A stretch of DNA of 57,686 nt from SVQP01 sp045594705 (GTDB taxonomy: Bacteria; Bacillota; Clostridia; Oscillospirales; CAG-272): NCBI GenBank assembly GCA_045594705.1, contig JAZNZB010000083.1, positions 1-57,686 of the forward strand, written 5' to 3'. Below the pieces are notes generated by a model. It did no database searches. It saw only the letters and a list, made by a program, of their open reading frames with translations, and had not been told where the DNA came from. The translations under genes and the position numbers were made by a program. Numbering within the stretch: position 1 is the first letter of the stretch; each line of letters begins with the position of its first letter. Of the stretch, positions 39,072-47,368 are shown one piece after another.

Positions 39072-39830
39072 TTATTTTTGGCCGAAATTCTCCAGTGCTG
39101 CAATATCCTTTTTATCAAGGGTATCGACCAGCACGCGACGCTCGTCGCCGTACAGGTAGATCAGCAGTGTGCCAAGCGGCTCTTTGTCGTAGTGGATATC
39201 CTCGTTGAAGTAGATATCCACGTAAACGGCCAGGATGTCGGCGCGCATGATGGGCTTGCCCTCTTGGTCAAAGCCGTCGCAGATGTCAATGCCGTCAAAG
39301 GTCAGACGCTCGTAATTGTAAAGATTCTTTTTGTCCTTGACCGAGGATGAGGGCTGATAACGCTCAAAGCGCACGCTGGCCGCGTCGTTGATGTCGTTAT
39401 CGTCGGCATTGTCCGGCGTCAGATCGTATGCAACCGTGACCGTGACGTCAAACCAGTCCTTGCCGCGCTCCAAGGGAGCATCCTTTCCGTAGTCCTCAGC
39501 TACGTATTTGAGCGTGCTGTTGTTGTAGCGGAAGGTGATCTGTAGCTGATCGGCTGCAGGGATAAATTCGCTTTGCGTTACCGAAAAATAACCTTTTGCA
39601 GGCCCTTCGCGGATGATGGTGTCATGCTGCTGGTGCAGGATCTGCAGCTGCTCGCCCTCTTTTTGGTAGGCGGTGTAAACTTGTTCGTTGGGCTGCAGCA
39701 CGGTCATGGATGCGGGGTCTCCCGAGGAGAAGATGCGCCAAAGCAGCACGCCCACTACCGAGAAGATCATCGCACCGATCAAGAGGCGCACGGCCCAGCC
39801 TATGATACGGGATGTTGTGGATTTAGACAT
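39072..39830 (-). CDS. Membrane-anchored protein of unknown function, 252 aa
   Basis: An N-terminal membrane helix (about 12-33, AVRLLIGAMIFSVVGVLLW) anchors an external domain of about 210 residues. The external part is beta-rich and acidic (DQLQITFRYNNSTLKYV, DWFDVTVTVAYDLTPD and VYVDIYFNEDIHYD), and may be one sandwich domain. AAGGAA precedes the ATG. It follows ruvX by 12 bases as the last gene of the operon that starts at 41581. It looks like a conserved clostridial protein, but no function is recognised. Confidence 0.85.
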   Translation of the reverse strand: MSKSTTSRIIGWAVRLLIGAMIFSVVGVLLWRIFSSGDPASMTVLQPNEQVYTAYQKEGEQLQILHQQHDTIIREGPAKGYFSVTQSEFIPAADQLQITFRYNNSTLKYVAEDYGKDAPLERGKDWFDVTVTVAYDLTPDNADDNDINDAASVRFERYQPSSSVKDKKNLYNYERLTFDGIDICDGFDQEGKPIMRADILAVYVDIYFNEDIHYDKEPLGTLLIYLYGDERRVLVDTLDKKDIAALENFGQK

Positions 39831-39842
39831 GTTTTAGTTCCT

Positions 39843-40292
39843 TCAATTCATGTATTTGAGCTTGTCAAGCGCGTTTTGCAGAATGATTTCCGCTGAAAGC
39901 GTGTCAATGACCTGCTTTCTTTTCTGCCCGCGCGTGTCGGTTTCGTTTAAGTAGCGCGAGGCCGCCATGGTGGTCATGCGCTCGTCCAACATGGCAACGT
40001 GGATGCCGTCGCCCAGCTTGTATTGCAGAATGGACGCGAATTTTTGCGCATGCTGTGCGCGAGGACCGAATGAGCCGTCCATATTGACGGGCACGCCCAC
40101 GACTACGCCCACGACACCCAGCTCGCGCGCGATCTGGGCGGTGCGCTCGGCGGTCTTTTCCATGCCACCGACCGAGATGGTCTGCCGCCCCGACGCCATG
40201 GTGCGCAGGCTGTCCGACACGGCAATGCCGGTGCGCTTGTCGCCAAAGTCCACGCCAAGCAGCTTGCCCTTGGTTTGCTTTAAGATTTGCAT
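39843..40292 (-). CDS. ruvX: Holliday junction resolvase-like protein / pre-16S rRNA nuclease RuvX (YqgF)
   Basis: A 149-aa RNase H-fold protein: LLGVDFGDKRTGIAVSD with the first acidic residue, GVVVGVPVNMDGSFGPRAQH, and AMLDERMTTMAASRYL with the DER motif. A final Asp is in VIDTLSAEIILQNAL. The family acts in 16S rRNA 5' end processing and is often called a Holliday junction resolvase. GAGG precedes the ATG, and the gene lies 2 bases after the hydrolase gene. Confidence 0.94.
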   Translation of the reverse strand: MQILKQTKGKLLGVDFGDKRTGIAVSDSLRTMASGRQTISVGGMEKTAERTAQIARELGVVGVVVGVPVNMDGSFGPRAQHAQKFASILQYKLGDGIHVAMLDERMTTMAASRYLNETDTRGQKRKQVIDTLSAEIILQNALDKLKYMN

Positions 40293-40294
40293 AG

Positions 40295-41227
40295 TTACCT
40301 CTTGATCATACGGTGCATGGTATTGATCACGCCCTCGTAGAAATTGTCGTTGTCAGCTTCGTTGTGCGGCTCGTGACGCATGCCCTCAAAATACATGGAG
40401 GAAAGCTCGCTCGCCCCTGCCTCGCGCAAGCGCGATTCCACGTGGCGCACGCCCTTGCCGAAGTTGCCCACGGGGTCGTTCTCGCCCGAGACGATCAGCA
40501 TGGGGAGGTCAAGCGGCATTTTCTTGGCCCAATCCTTGGCGGAAACGTAGCCAAGCAGTGTAAAGAGTGTCAGATAGCCGTTGACCGTGAATTTGTAGGA
40601 GCAGAAGGGGTCTGCATTGTATTTTTCGATCACCGCGCGGTCGCGGGTCAGCCATGCGTTCTTGATGCCCTCGGATTCAAATGGCTTGTCGTAAGAGCCG
40701 AACGCGATGGTATAAAGCAGATTCGAGCGGCCCCGCTTGCCAAACAGACCCAGTACGCGGCAGAGCAGCTTGCCCGCACCCGTGGGTGCCTCGGGGCCTG
40801 CCGTGCCCGAAATGACGGCTGCGTTCCATGTGTCCTTGTATTCGGTCAGAGCCCAGCGGGCGATGAACGAGCCCATGCTGTGACCGTACAGAATGATTGG
40901 CAGCTCGGGAAAGGTCTTTTTGATCCAGCCGTTGACTGCGTACACGTCCTTGACCATGCAAAATGCAGGATCTTTGGCGTCGGTGATGTAGCCAAGCTCA
41001 TCGGCGTTCCTTGCGGTGTGACCGTGGCCGAGGTGATCGTGACCGACTACGGCAAAGCCCGCGTCACACATACGCTCGGCAAACTTTTCATAGCGCAGCA
41101 CGTACTCGCACATGCCGTGCGAGAGCTGAATGACGCCAACCGGACGCTCGGGCGTCCAGCACCAGGCGGCAAGGGTGTGGATTTTATCGGAGGAGGGCAG
41201 AGTAAATGCGGTTGCGGTATACTTCAT
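40295..41227 (-). CDS. Alpha/beta hydrolase (lysophospholipase/monoglyceride lipase-like)
   Basis: A 310-aa cytoplasmic hydrolase with AAAGGAG before the ATG. The nucleophile elbow is YGHSMGSF, with Ser near 107. The oxyanion-side motif is IQLSHGMCEYVLRYEKFAER, and VVGHDHLGHGHT follows. The acid is in LIVSGENDPVGN, and the catalytic His in GMRHEPHNE. This set fits the serine aminopeptidase S33/lysophospholipase group acting on lipid-like esters; the true substrate is unknown. Confidence 0.9.
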   Translation of the reverse strand: MKYTATAFTLPSSDKIHTLAAWCWTPERPVGVIQLSHGMCEYVLRYEKFAERMCDAGFAVVGHDHLGHGHTARNADELGYITDAKDPAFCMVKDVYAVNGWIKKTFPELPIILYGHSMGSFIARWALTEYKDTWNAAVISGTAGPEAPTGAGKLLCRVLGLFGKRGRSNLLYTIAFGSYDKPFESEGIKNAWLTRDRAVIEKYNADPFCSYKFTVNGYLTLFTLLGYVSAKDWAKKMPLDLPMLIVSGENDPVGNFGKGVRHVESRLREAGASELSSMYFEGMRHEPHNEADNDNFYEGVINTMHRMIKR

Positions 41228-41254
41228 AGCGTGCTCCTTTCATTAGCCGTTCGG

Positions 41255-41581
41255 CTATCTTCCTGCTGTCAAAGAGATCAGCAGCTTTAAGTTATCGGGT
41301 TGAACTTTTGCCTCGTGCGCGGCCTTGTTGCGGTGCAGCTCACCGCATTTTGTGCAGCGGTGAACAATGACGTAGCCCTTTTTGGGGTCGGGCTCTACGC
41401 GCACGGGCTCCATCTGGCCGCCGCAATCGCTTGCGCGGTCACCGGGAAAAACATCGAGGTGCATAGACCACAGGCAAAAGGGACAATGATTGCGCGAGGT
41501 ATAGCCCAGCGGCTGCACCTGGCGCCCGCAATGGGCACAGATAAAGCCGTCGTCGTTTTTGGTAAATCGCTTTTGCTCCAT
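41255..41581 (-). CDS. RNHCP-domain zinc-binding protein
   Basis: A 108-aa soluble protein, first in its operon, with GAGGAGG before the ATG. It contains FICAHCGRQV, the name-giving RNHCPFCLWSMHLDVFPGDR, CGG and VHRCTKCGELHRNKAA. Together these provide several Cys pairs for zinc. The family is found in many Firmicutes and has no established role; nucleic-acid binding is a guess from the zinc-ribbon form. Confidence 0.88.
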   Translation of the reverse strand: MEQKRFTKNDDGFICAHCGRQVQPLGYTSRNHCPFCLWSMHLDVFPGDRASDCGGQMEPVRVEPDPKKGYVIVHRCTKCGELHRNKAAHEAKVQPDNLKLLISLTAGR

Positions 41582-41612
41582 GGTTGCCTCCTCAATGGAT
41601 ATACTTAACTAT

Positions 41613-41641
41613 ATTTTATTATATTTATAAGGCTTTGTCAA
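41613..41641 (-). promoter_or_regulatory. Sigma-A promoter of the RNHCP-hydrolase-ruvX operon
   Basis: On the minus strand TTGACA (41641-41636), a 17-base spacer and TAAAAT (41618-41613), 32 bases before the ATG. Confidence 0.7.
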
Positions 41642-41683
41642 GATACAGATTGTGAACAAAGGGGAGTGAAGCGGGGATGCTCT

Positions 41684-41885
41684 GATGAAAGTTTTTGATC
41701 ACTGTCACCCAAACGGACCACCCCCACAGGATGAAAGTTTGGGTCGAGCCTTTTCAAAGGCTCGCAGGTCGAGGGCAGAGCCCTCGTCGCGCCCGCAGGC
41801 GCGAAATTTCCCAAACGCTGTTTTTGGTTCTTTTTGCAGCTCCTTGCTCAAAAAGAACGGAAACGGTTTGCTCACTTTACACATC
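41684..41885. repeat. Family A repeat, copy 5
   Basis: GATGAAAGTTTTTGATCACT, CACAGGATGAAAGTTTGG, the stem GAGCCTTTTCAAAGGCTC, GAGGGCAGAGCCCTC, GCGCCCGCAGGCGC, and the end GCTCAAAAAGAACGGAAACG. It fills the gene-free stretch 41582-41950. Confidence 0.8.
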
Positions 41886-41950
41886 AACGGTTTCTCGCAA
41901 TTTCATAAGAAAAAACGCCCTTGCTGCATCACAAAGGCGTTTGATTGACC

Positions 41951-42241
41951 TTATTCTGTTTTCTTCCACCAATCATCGGACAGATACTCTGGTGGCACCT
42001 GCTCGGTATCGAGCAACGAAAATTCAATGCCGAGTGCATCCAGCTCCTCAAACCATCGCATGCGTTTGCTTTCGGGCAGCTTGTTGCCGCACCACGGGCA
42101 GAAGGAAAGGAGAATGCCGCTGCCTGAGCCATCGGACTCGGGAAGTATGTATTCGTCAAAGCGTCTTGAATAAAAGACGGACTTCTTTTCTTTGGCGTCC
42201 GCGCAGAAAACGTTGCGCGCCATCATGTCACAGCAAAACAT
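41951..42241 (-). CDS. DUF6980-type small Cys-rich protein
   Basis: A 96-aa soluble protein with GAGGAG before the ATG. The N-terminal MFCCDMM and the central FCPWCGNKLPESKRMRWFEEL are typical of DUF6980 proteins, ending in YLSDDWW. The two Cys pairs could bind one zinc ion. Function is unknown. It stands alone between a family A repeat and the transketolase genes. Confidence 0.82.
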   Translation of the reverse strand: MFCCDMMARNVFCADAKEKKSVFYSRRFDEYILPESDGSGSGILLSFCPWCGNKLPESKRMRWFEELDALGIEFSLLDTEQVPPEYLSDDWWKKTE

Positions 42242-42309
42242 ATTGTTCTCCTCTTTGTTTATACGTTTACATTACAGTACATTATAGCATACAGAGGGCA
42301 GCGTGTCAA

Positions 42310-42385
42310 GAATACGCGCGCGTAACGGGGGACGGTTCTCGGTAACACTTCGCATCACAGAGAACCGTCCCCGGTTACACGCTTG
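42310..42385. repeat. Family D palindrome (GGGGACGGTTCTC)
   Basis: GGGGACGGTTCTC and GAGAACCGTCCCC form a 13-base perfect inverted repeat around TCGGTAACACTTCGCATCAC, with outer arms GCGTAAC and GGTTACACGC. A shortened relative, GGGGGACAGTCCCC, is at 46729-46742. Confidence 0.75.
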
Positions 42386-42437
42386 CGCGTCCGTTCAGCT
42401 ATCCACATAAATATCTTTTCAAATCCCTCCATTCACC

Positions 42438-42467
42438 TTGACAAGCATCTCTTGTGAATGGTATAAT
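42438..42467 (+). promoter_or_regulatory. Promoter of the transketolase genes, with overlapping inverted repeat
   Basis: TTGACA (42438-42443), 18 bases and TATAAT (42462-42467). CATTCAC (42430-42436) and GTGAATG (42454-42460) are inverted repeats that bracket the -35 box and spacer. They may be a regulator site. Confidence 0.7.
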
Positions 42468-42503
42468 AAAGTGATAAAAAATGCCACGAAAGGGGAACGT
42501 CCC

Positions 42504-43334
42504 ATGAACACAGAAAAGCTGCAAATGCTTAAGGAAAAGGCTACAGCCATCCGTCTTGGCGTGCTGGAGGGCACGCACGCTGCAAAATCGGGTCATCCGG
42601 GCGGATCCATGTCGATCTCCGACCTGCTCGCTTACCTGTATTTTGACCACATGAACATCGATCCCGCAAACCCCAAGGATGAGAACCGCGACAGATTGGT
42701 TCTGTCCAAGGGCCACTGTGCACCCGCTTTGTATGCGGCGCTGGCAGAGCGAGGATATTTTGACAAGACACTGCTTTCTACGCTGCGTCAGCACGATTCC
42801 ATCCTGCAGGGCCACCCCGATATGAAGCATATCCCCGGCGTGGATATGTCCACGGGCTCGCTCGGCCTCGGATTTTCCGCTGCTTGCGGCATGGCGTTGG
42901 CTGCCAAGATCGACGGCAAGGATTATCGCACCTATGCCATCGTGGGCGATGGCGAGAGTGAGGAGGGCCAGATCTGGGAGGCTTGCATGTTTGCGGCTCA
43001 CTATGCGCTGGATAATCTGTGCCTGATCATTGACTCCAACGGCCTGCAGATCGACGGTCCGGTTGCCGAGGTCATCGGCCCCGCTCCCTTTGAGTCCAAG
43101 CTCGAGGCGTTCGGATTCTTCGTACAGACCATCGACGGTCACGACTTTGAGCAAATTGAAGAGGCCTTGGAAAAGGCCAAGGCTGTCAAGGGCGCACCCA
43201 GTGCCATCGTGATGAACACGACCAAGGGCAAGGGCGTTTCCTTTATGGAAAATCAAGTCAAGTGGCACGGCTCTGCTCCCAACGACGAGCAGTATGCGGC
43301 CGCAGTGGCAGAGCTGAGCGCAAAGGAGGACTGA
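42504..43334 (+). CDS. Transketolase, N-terminal subunit
   Basis: A 276-aa subunit, the thiamine-diphosphate-binding half of a split transketolase. The ATG at 42504 follows AAAGGGG. Motifs are SGHPGGSMSISDLLAYLYF, DRLVLSKGHCAPALYAALA, GVDMSTGSLGLGFSAACGMA, and the TPP motif YAIVGDGESEEGQIWEA closing at LIIDSN. With the next gene it interconverts pentose phosphates, supplying ribose and erythrose phosphates in a bacterium that may lack the oxidative branch. Confidence 0.95.
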   Translation: MNTEKLQMLKEKATAIRLGVLEGTHAAKSGHPGGSMSISDLLAYLYFDHMNIDPANPKDENRDRLVLSKGHCAPALYAALAERGYFDKTLLSTLRQHDSILQGHPDMKHIPGVDMSTGSLGLGFSAACGMALAAKIDGKDYRTYAIVGDGESEEGQIWEACMFAAHYALDNLCLIIDSNGLQIDGPVAEVIGPAPFESKLEAFGFFVQTIDGHDFEQIEEALEKAKAVKGAPSAIVMNTTKGKGVSFMENQVKWHGSAPNDEQYAAAVAELSAKED

Positions 43335-43338
43335 GCAG

Positions 43339-44289
43339 ATGTATAAGATTGGTGATAAAGTAGCCACCAGAGACGTATACGGTAAGGCACTGGTGGAATT
43401 TGCAGAGCAATATGATTTCGTGGTGCTGGATGCCGACCTTGCAGAGGCGACCAAGACCGTGACCTTCAAGAAGGCTTACCCCGACAGATTCTTTGATTGC
43501 GGCATTGCCGAGGGCAATATGATCTGCGTGGCTGCAGGACTTGCAGCAGCAGGCAAGACCGCGTTTGCGTCCTCGTTTGCCATGTTTGCGGCAGGCAGAG
43601 CATTCGAGCAGGTCAGAAATGCGATCGGATACCCTCACCTCAACGTCAAGATCGGTGCAACGCACGCAGGTCTGGCGGTAGGCGAGGACGGTGCGACGCA
43701 CCAGTGCCTCGAGGATCTTGCGCTGATGCGCACCATTCCCGGCATGACGGTCATCAACCCCGCTGACGCAGTCGAAGCAAGACTGGCGGTCAAGTGCGCG
43801 CTGGAAACGTATGGTCCGTTCTATATCCGCTTCAGCAGAAATGCGCTGCCCGTGATCAATGACGAGGAGACTTACAAGTTTGAGCTTGGCAAGGGCGTCG
43901 TGCTGCGCGACGGCAAGGACGTCACCTTGGTTGCAACCGGCTACATGGTTTCCATGGCACTGGAGGCAGCGGAAATGCTGGCAGGAGAGGGCATTGACGC
44001 AAGAGTGATCAACATCCACACGCTCAAGCCTTTTGATGCAGAGCTGATCTGCAAGGCTGCAGCAGAGACCGGCGCGATCGTCACGGCTGAGGAGCACAAC
44101 GTGATCGGCGGCCTTGGCGCAGCGGTTGCACAGGCAGTATGCGAGGGCTGTCCCGTGCCCGTGCTGAGTGTGGGTACTGAGGACGTATTCGGCAGAAGCG
44201 GTAAGGTGCCTCCGCTGCTGGAGATGTACGGCCTGACGCCTGCAAACATTGCAGATAAGGCAAAGAAAGCGATTGCACTCAAGAAGTAA
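43339..44289 (+). CDS. Transketolase, C-terminal subunit
   Basis: A 316-aa partner of the preceding subunit, with GGAGG and 4 bases between the genes. It has the pyrimidine-binding domain (VVLDADLAEATKTVTFKKAY, FFDCGIAEGNMICVAAGLA with the catalytic Glu, and TFASSFAMFA-like segment) and the C-terminal domain (VTLVATGYMVSMALEAAEML). The two halves together match one full-length transketolase. Confidence 0.95.
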   Translation: MYKIGDKVATRDVYGKALVEFAEQYDFVVLDADLAEATKTVTFKKAYPDRFFDCGIAEGNMICVAAGLAAAGKTAFASSFAMFAAGRAFEQVRNAIGYPHLNVKIGATHAGLAVGEDGATHQCLEDLALMRTIPGMTVINPADAVEARLAVKCALETYGPFYIRFSRNALPVINDEETYKFELGKGVVLRDGKDVTLVATGYMVSMALEAAEMLAGEGIDARVINIHTLKPFDAELICKAAAETGAIVTAEEHNVIGGLGAAVAQAVCEGCPVPVLSVGTEDVFGRSGKVPPLLEMYGLTPANIADKAKKAIALKK

Positions 44290-44301
44290 AAATGAAGTGA
44301 T

Positions 44302-44333
44302 AAAACCGCAGGGGAAACCCTGCGGTTTTCTTT
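44302..44333 (+). terminator. Terminator of the transketolase genes
   Basis: AAAACCGCAGGG, a GAAA tetraloop and CCCTGCGGTTTT make a 12-bp stem followed by CTTTTG. Confidence 0.93.
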
Positions 44334-44349
44334 TGATTAAAACAACCTC

Positions 44350-44500
44350 TCTTGTGAAAGTTTTTGACCGACTTTTTTTCAAAAAGGTCGCGGGGACTTG
44401 GGGCAGCGCCCCAAGTCGCGCCCGCAGGCGCGAAACATTCTCGGCGTTTCTTCTTTGCCAAGCTTTCTTCTTTGCGCCCGCGGTGTCAAAGAAGAAAGCG
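44350..44500. repeat. Family A repeat, copy 6
   Basis: GTGAAAGTTTTTGACCGAC, TTTTTTTCAAAAAGGTCG, CTTGGGGCAGCGCCCCAAG, GCGCCCGCAGGCGC. It lies head to head with copy 7. The two fill the gene-free stretch 44290-44834. Confidence 0.75.
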
Positions 44501-44522
44501 GGTGAAGGGTTAGGATGTGTTA

Positions 44523-44728
44523 CATTGATAAAGTTTTCTCCGTTCTTTTTTTGAGCAAGTAGCCGCAAAAAAAGAACCAAAAAAACGGCGAGAAAAAAAT
44601 TCGCGCCTGCGGGCGCGACTTGGGGCTCTGCCCCAAGTCCCCGCGGCCTTTTTGAAAAAAGGTCGATCAAAAACTTTCATCCTGTGGGGGTGGTCCGTTT
44701 GGGTGACGGTGATCAAAACTTTCATCAG
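44523..44728. repeat. Family A repeat, copy 7 (inverted relative to copy 6)
   Basis: GCGCCTGCGGGCGC, CTTGGGGCTCTGCCCCAAG, CCTTTTTGAAAAAAGG, TCGATCAAAAACTTTCATCC, then a second ACTTTCATC at its end. Together with copy 6 it forms a large imperfect inverted repeat of about 380 bases upstream of spoIVA. Confidence 0.75.
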
Positions 44729-44834
44729 CGAAAACTTGTCCGCGCCGCAAAAGTCAAGCAATTTCCCAATTCTTGTTCTAATGCTGTCCTCTTCCTCATA
44801 AATTATAGCGAAACAAATCAGGGGAGGATGCATT

Positions 44835-46313
44835 ATGCCTGAACATTCCATTTATCAAGATATTGCCGAGCGTACGGGCGGCGACGTCTATATCGGGGTC
44901 GTCGGCCCCGTACGTACCGGGAAATCCACCTTTATCAAACGCTTTATGGAAGCTCTCGTGCTTCCAAACATCGGCGAGGGCTATTCGCGTGAGCGTGCGC
45001 GTGACGAAATGCCGCAATCTGCCGCCGGCAAAACGGTCATGACCACCGAGCCCAAGTTCATTCCCGACGAGGCCGTGCCCATTCAGATCGACGACTGCGC
45101 CTCGCTGCGCGTCAAAATGATCGACTGTGTGGGCTATATCGTGCCCGAGGCACTCGGCACCATTGAAAACGGCCAGCCGCGTATGGTGCGCACGCCCTGG
45201 CAGGAAGAGCCCATGCCCTTTGTCGAGGCGGCCGAGATGGGCACGCACAAGGTCATTACCGAGCATGCCACCATCGGCATGCTGATCACCACCGACGGCA
45301 GCATCGGCGATATCTCTCGCCAGAGCTACGTTGAGGCCGAGGAGCGCATCGTGGGCGAGCTTAAGGCACTGGGCAAGCCGTTTGCCATGATCCTCAATTC
45401 GGTCAATCCGTCAAGCGAGAGTGCCATGAATCTGGCCTTTGAGCTGGAAGAGAAGTACGGCGTGCCGGTCGCGCTTGTGTCCTGCCTGGAGCTTGACGCC
45501 GAGGATATCCGCCATATCTTGGAGCTTGTGCTGCATGAGTTTCCCGTATCCGAGATCGCCTTGCACCTGCCCGAGTGGACGCGCGCACTGGATTCCGACC
45601 ATCCCATCCGCCGCTCGCTCTTGAGCTCGATCCGCAAGTGCGCCGATCGCGTAGGCAAGATCGGAGACGTCAAGGATGCGTTTGCCGACCTTGGCGAGAA
45701 CGAGTTTATCAAATCGGCCGAGATCAACGCCATCGACCTTGGCACGGGCAAGGTGCGCATTTCGCTTGACCCCATCGACGGCCTTTACTATCAGGTTATC
45801 AGCGAGCTGACAGGCTTTGAGATCGAGGGTGAGCAGGAGCTGATCTCGCTTTTGCGTCGCCTTGCCGTGGTGCAAGAGGAATATCACAAGATTGAGGGTG
45901 CTTTGCATGACGCCGAGCAAAAGGGTTACGGCATCGTGATGCCCGATATTGAGGATATGACGCTGGAAGAGCCGCGCATCGTTAAGCAGGCGGGCGGCTA
46001 CGGTGTCAAGCTGCGTGCGGGTGCACAGTCGATCCACATGATCCGCGCCAATATCTCGGCCGAGGTCAGCCCCATGGTGGGCAGCGAGCAGCAGAGCGAG
46101 GATCTGGTCAAGTACATGCTGCGCGAGTTTGAGGAAGACCCCAAAAAGATCTGGGAGTCGAATATGTTCGGCAAGAGCCTTTACGAGCTTGTCAACGAGG
46201 GGCTGCACGCAAAGCTTGCGCACATGCCTGAGGCCTCGCGCGCCAAGATCGGTGACACGCTTGAAAAGATCATCAACGAGGGCAGTAACGGTCTGATCTG
46301 TATTATTTTGTAA
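44835..46313 (+). CDS. spoIVA: Stage IV sporulation protein A, spore-coat basement ATPase
   Basis: A 492-aa protein matching SpoIVA along its whole length, with GGGGAGG before the ATG. The N-terminal GTPase-like domain has Walker A GVVGPVRTGKSTFIKRFME, the conserved YSRERARDEMPQSAAGKTVM and TTEPKFIPDEA, and DCVGYIVPEA. The C-terminus ends NGLICIIL, as in the family. SpoIVA polymerises on the outer forespore membrane using ATP and is the base for coat and cortex assembly, so the organism almost certainly forms endospores. CATAAATT at 44797-44804 is a possible sigma-E -10 box, but no convincing -35 was seen. Confidence 0.96.
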   Translation: MPEHSIYQDIAERTGGDVYIGVVGPVRTGKSTFIKRFMEALVLPNIGEGYSRERARDEMPQSAAGKTVMTTEPKFIPDEAVPIQIDDCASLRVKMIDCVGYIVPEALGTIENGQPRMVRTPWQEEPMPFVEAAEMGTHKVITEHATIGMLITTDGSIGDISRQSYVEAEERIVGELKALGKPFAMILNSVNPSSESAMNLAFELEEKYGVPVALVSCLELDAEDIRHILELVLHEFPVSEIALHLPEWTRALDSDHPIRRSLLSSIRKCADRVGKIGDVKDAFADLGENEFIKSAEINAIDLGTGKVRISLDPIDGLYYQVISELTGFEIEGEQELISLLRRLAVVQEEYHKIEGALHDAEQKGYGIVMPDIEDMTLEEPRIVKQAGGYGVKLRAGAQSIHMIRANISAEVSPMVGSEQQSEDLVKYMLREFEEDPKKIWESNMFGKSLYELVNEGLHAKLAHMPEASRAKIGDTLEKIINEGSNGLICIIL

Positions 46314-46317
46314 ATGT

Positions 46318-46343
46318 AAAAAGGGGCGCAAGCCCCTTTTTTG
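46318..46343 (+). terminator. Terminator of spoIVA
   Basis: AAAAAGGGGC, GCAA and GCCCCTTTTTT form a compact tetraloop hairpin right after the stop codon. Confidence 0.93.
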
Positions 46344-46404
46344 TTTGGTATTTTGCTCATGTAGGGCGCCGTCTTGCTCCCGCTGCAATAATCTTTGTAG
46401 GGAC

Positions 46405-46745
46405 CGGCATCCGACGGTCAGCTACGCCTTCCCCGAGTCGGTTTAGTAAGCCAAGCAGACGCGCGACACAAAGCCGTCCCCACAGGGGAAGGAAGGGACC
46501 CGCAGCGAAAGCGTCGCGGGAGGAAGGGGGGAGTGAAGAATTAGGATAAGTAATAGTTTTTTGAATTGTATGTTGTATTGTTTAGAAAATGAGCCGATTG
46601 TTTACTTGCCCCATCTCATCAGACGGCCCCTTCCTCCCCGTTGACGCTTCGCTACGGGGGCCCTTCCTTCCCCTGCGGGGACGGCTTTATATTGACCTCT
46701 CGCCGCTTCGCGCCATGACACGGGGGACAGTCCCCGGTATCATGG
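46405..46745. repeat. Family C repeat, copy 3, plus a family D remnant
   Basis: Left arm AAAGCCGTCCCCACAGGGGA and onward to GGGAGGAAGGGG (about 46470-46528) is a close reverse complement of the right arm GGCCCCTTCCTCCCC onward to GCGGGGACGGCTTT (about 46623-46692). The centre of about 95 bases is AT-rich and unlike that of copy 2. GGGGGACAGTCCCC at 46729-46742 is a short family D palindrome. The stretch 46314-46792 has no gene. Confidence 0.7.
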
Positions 46746-46792
46746 CTTGCGCGACACCTGTGCAACAGGAGTGTATACACTTTTGCGCGGTT

Positions 46793-47248
46793 TTACGCAT
46801 TCCGATACAATTCAAACAGCTCGTGCAGCTCTGTGATCTGCCGCTCGGTCTCGGCGATCATGGCGTCGGCTTCGCCCGTGTCGTCGTCCTTTTGCAGCTG
46901 CTTGTAAAGGCGCAGGACCTCGCCAAGCTCGCCCACGCTTTGATTGACCGCCCGTCGCACCACTACGGGCGCGCGGGAATGCGCGTCGTCGCCAAGGAAT
47001 ACACGCGGCGTGGTGAAGCGCACCTGCAGCCCGGGGTCGCCGCCCTTTTCCCAAACCAGCCTTGCCAGGCGGTCGGCGTGCGCTAAATTCTGCTCGCCCA
47101 AGGCCGCAAATACGGCCGAGGGGCGGGGAGCGACGGTGCGAAGGACTCGCGCTAAGTATTTATGCCTGGCCGCATTCTCCCATTGGCGCGCCTGAATGCA
47201 GGATGCTGTCGTATTATAATCCGCCCTGCGGTTTTCGTTTTGTCTCAT
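46793..47248 (-). CDS. Ferritin-like helical protein (putative)
   Basis: A 151-aa soluble, mainly helical protein with GGAGG before the ATG. AARHKYLARVLRTVA and FAALGEQNLAHADRLARLVW, followed by GGDP, look like helices of a ferritin-like bundle. The last 40 residues form a further helix pair (AMIAETERQITELHELFELY). The usual paired Glu/His metal ligands are incomplete, so metal binding is uncertain. It stands alone and is divergent from the PHP gene. The family assignment is tentative. Confidence 0.7.
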   Translation of the reverse strand: MRQNENRRADYNTTASCIQARQWENAARHKYLARVLRTVAPRPSAVFAALGEQNLAHADRLARLVWEKGGDPGLQVRFTTPRVFLGDDAHSRAPVVVRRAVNQSVGELGEVLRLYKQLQKDDDTGEADAMIAETERQITELHELFELYRNA

Positions 47249-47306
47249 AGGTACCTCCGATTACATAGTTCATTACATTCTATGCAATCTGCCGAACGGA
47301 ATTTCC

Positions 47307-47336
47307 TTGACAGGGGACAGGTGCGGGTGCTATAAT
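47307..47336 (+). promoter_or_regulatory. Sigma-A promoter of the PHP-phosphoesterase gene group
   Basis: TTGACA (47307-47312), an 18-base spacer and TATAAT (47331-47336), 33 bases before the ATG. Confidence 0.8.
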
Positions 47337-47368
47337 AAAGACAGATAACATCGTGCGGAGGACAACAA

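Noticed and set aside
46405..46745. Insertion sequence suspected from long inverted arms
   Set aside because: The interior is only about 95 bases and encodes no protein, so it is listed as a non-coding repeat.
46793..47248. Assignment as a functional rubrerythrin or ferritin
   Set aside because: The paired Glu and His metal ligands of those families are not all visible, so only a ferritin-like fold is proposed.
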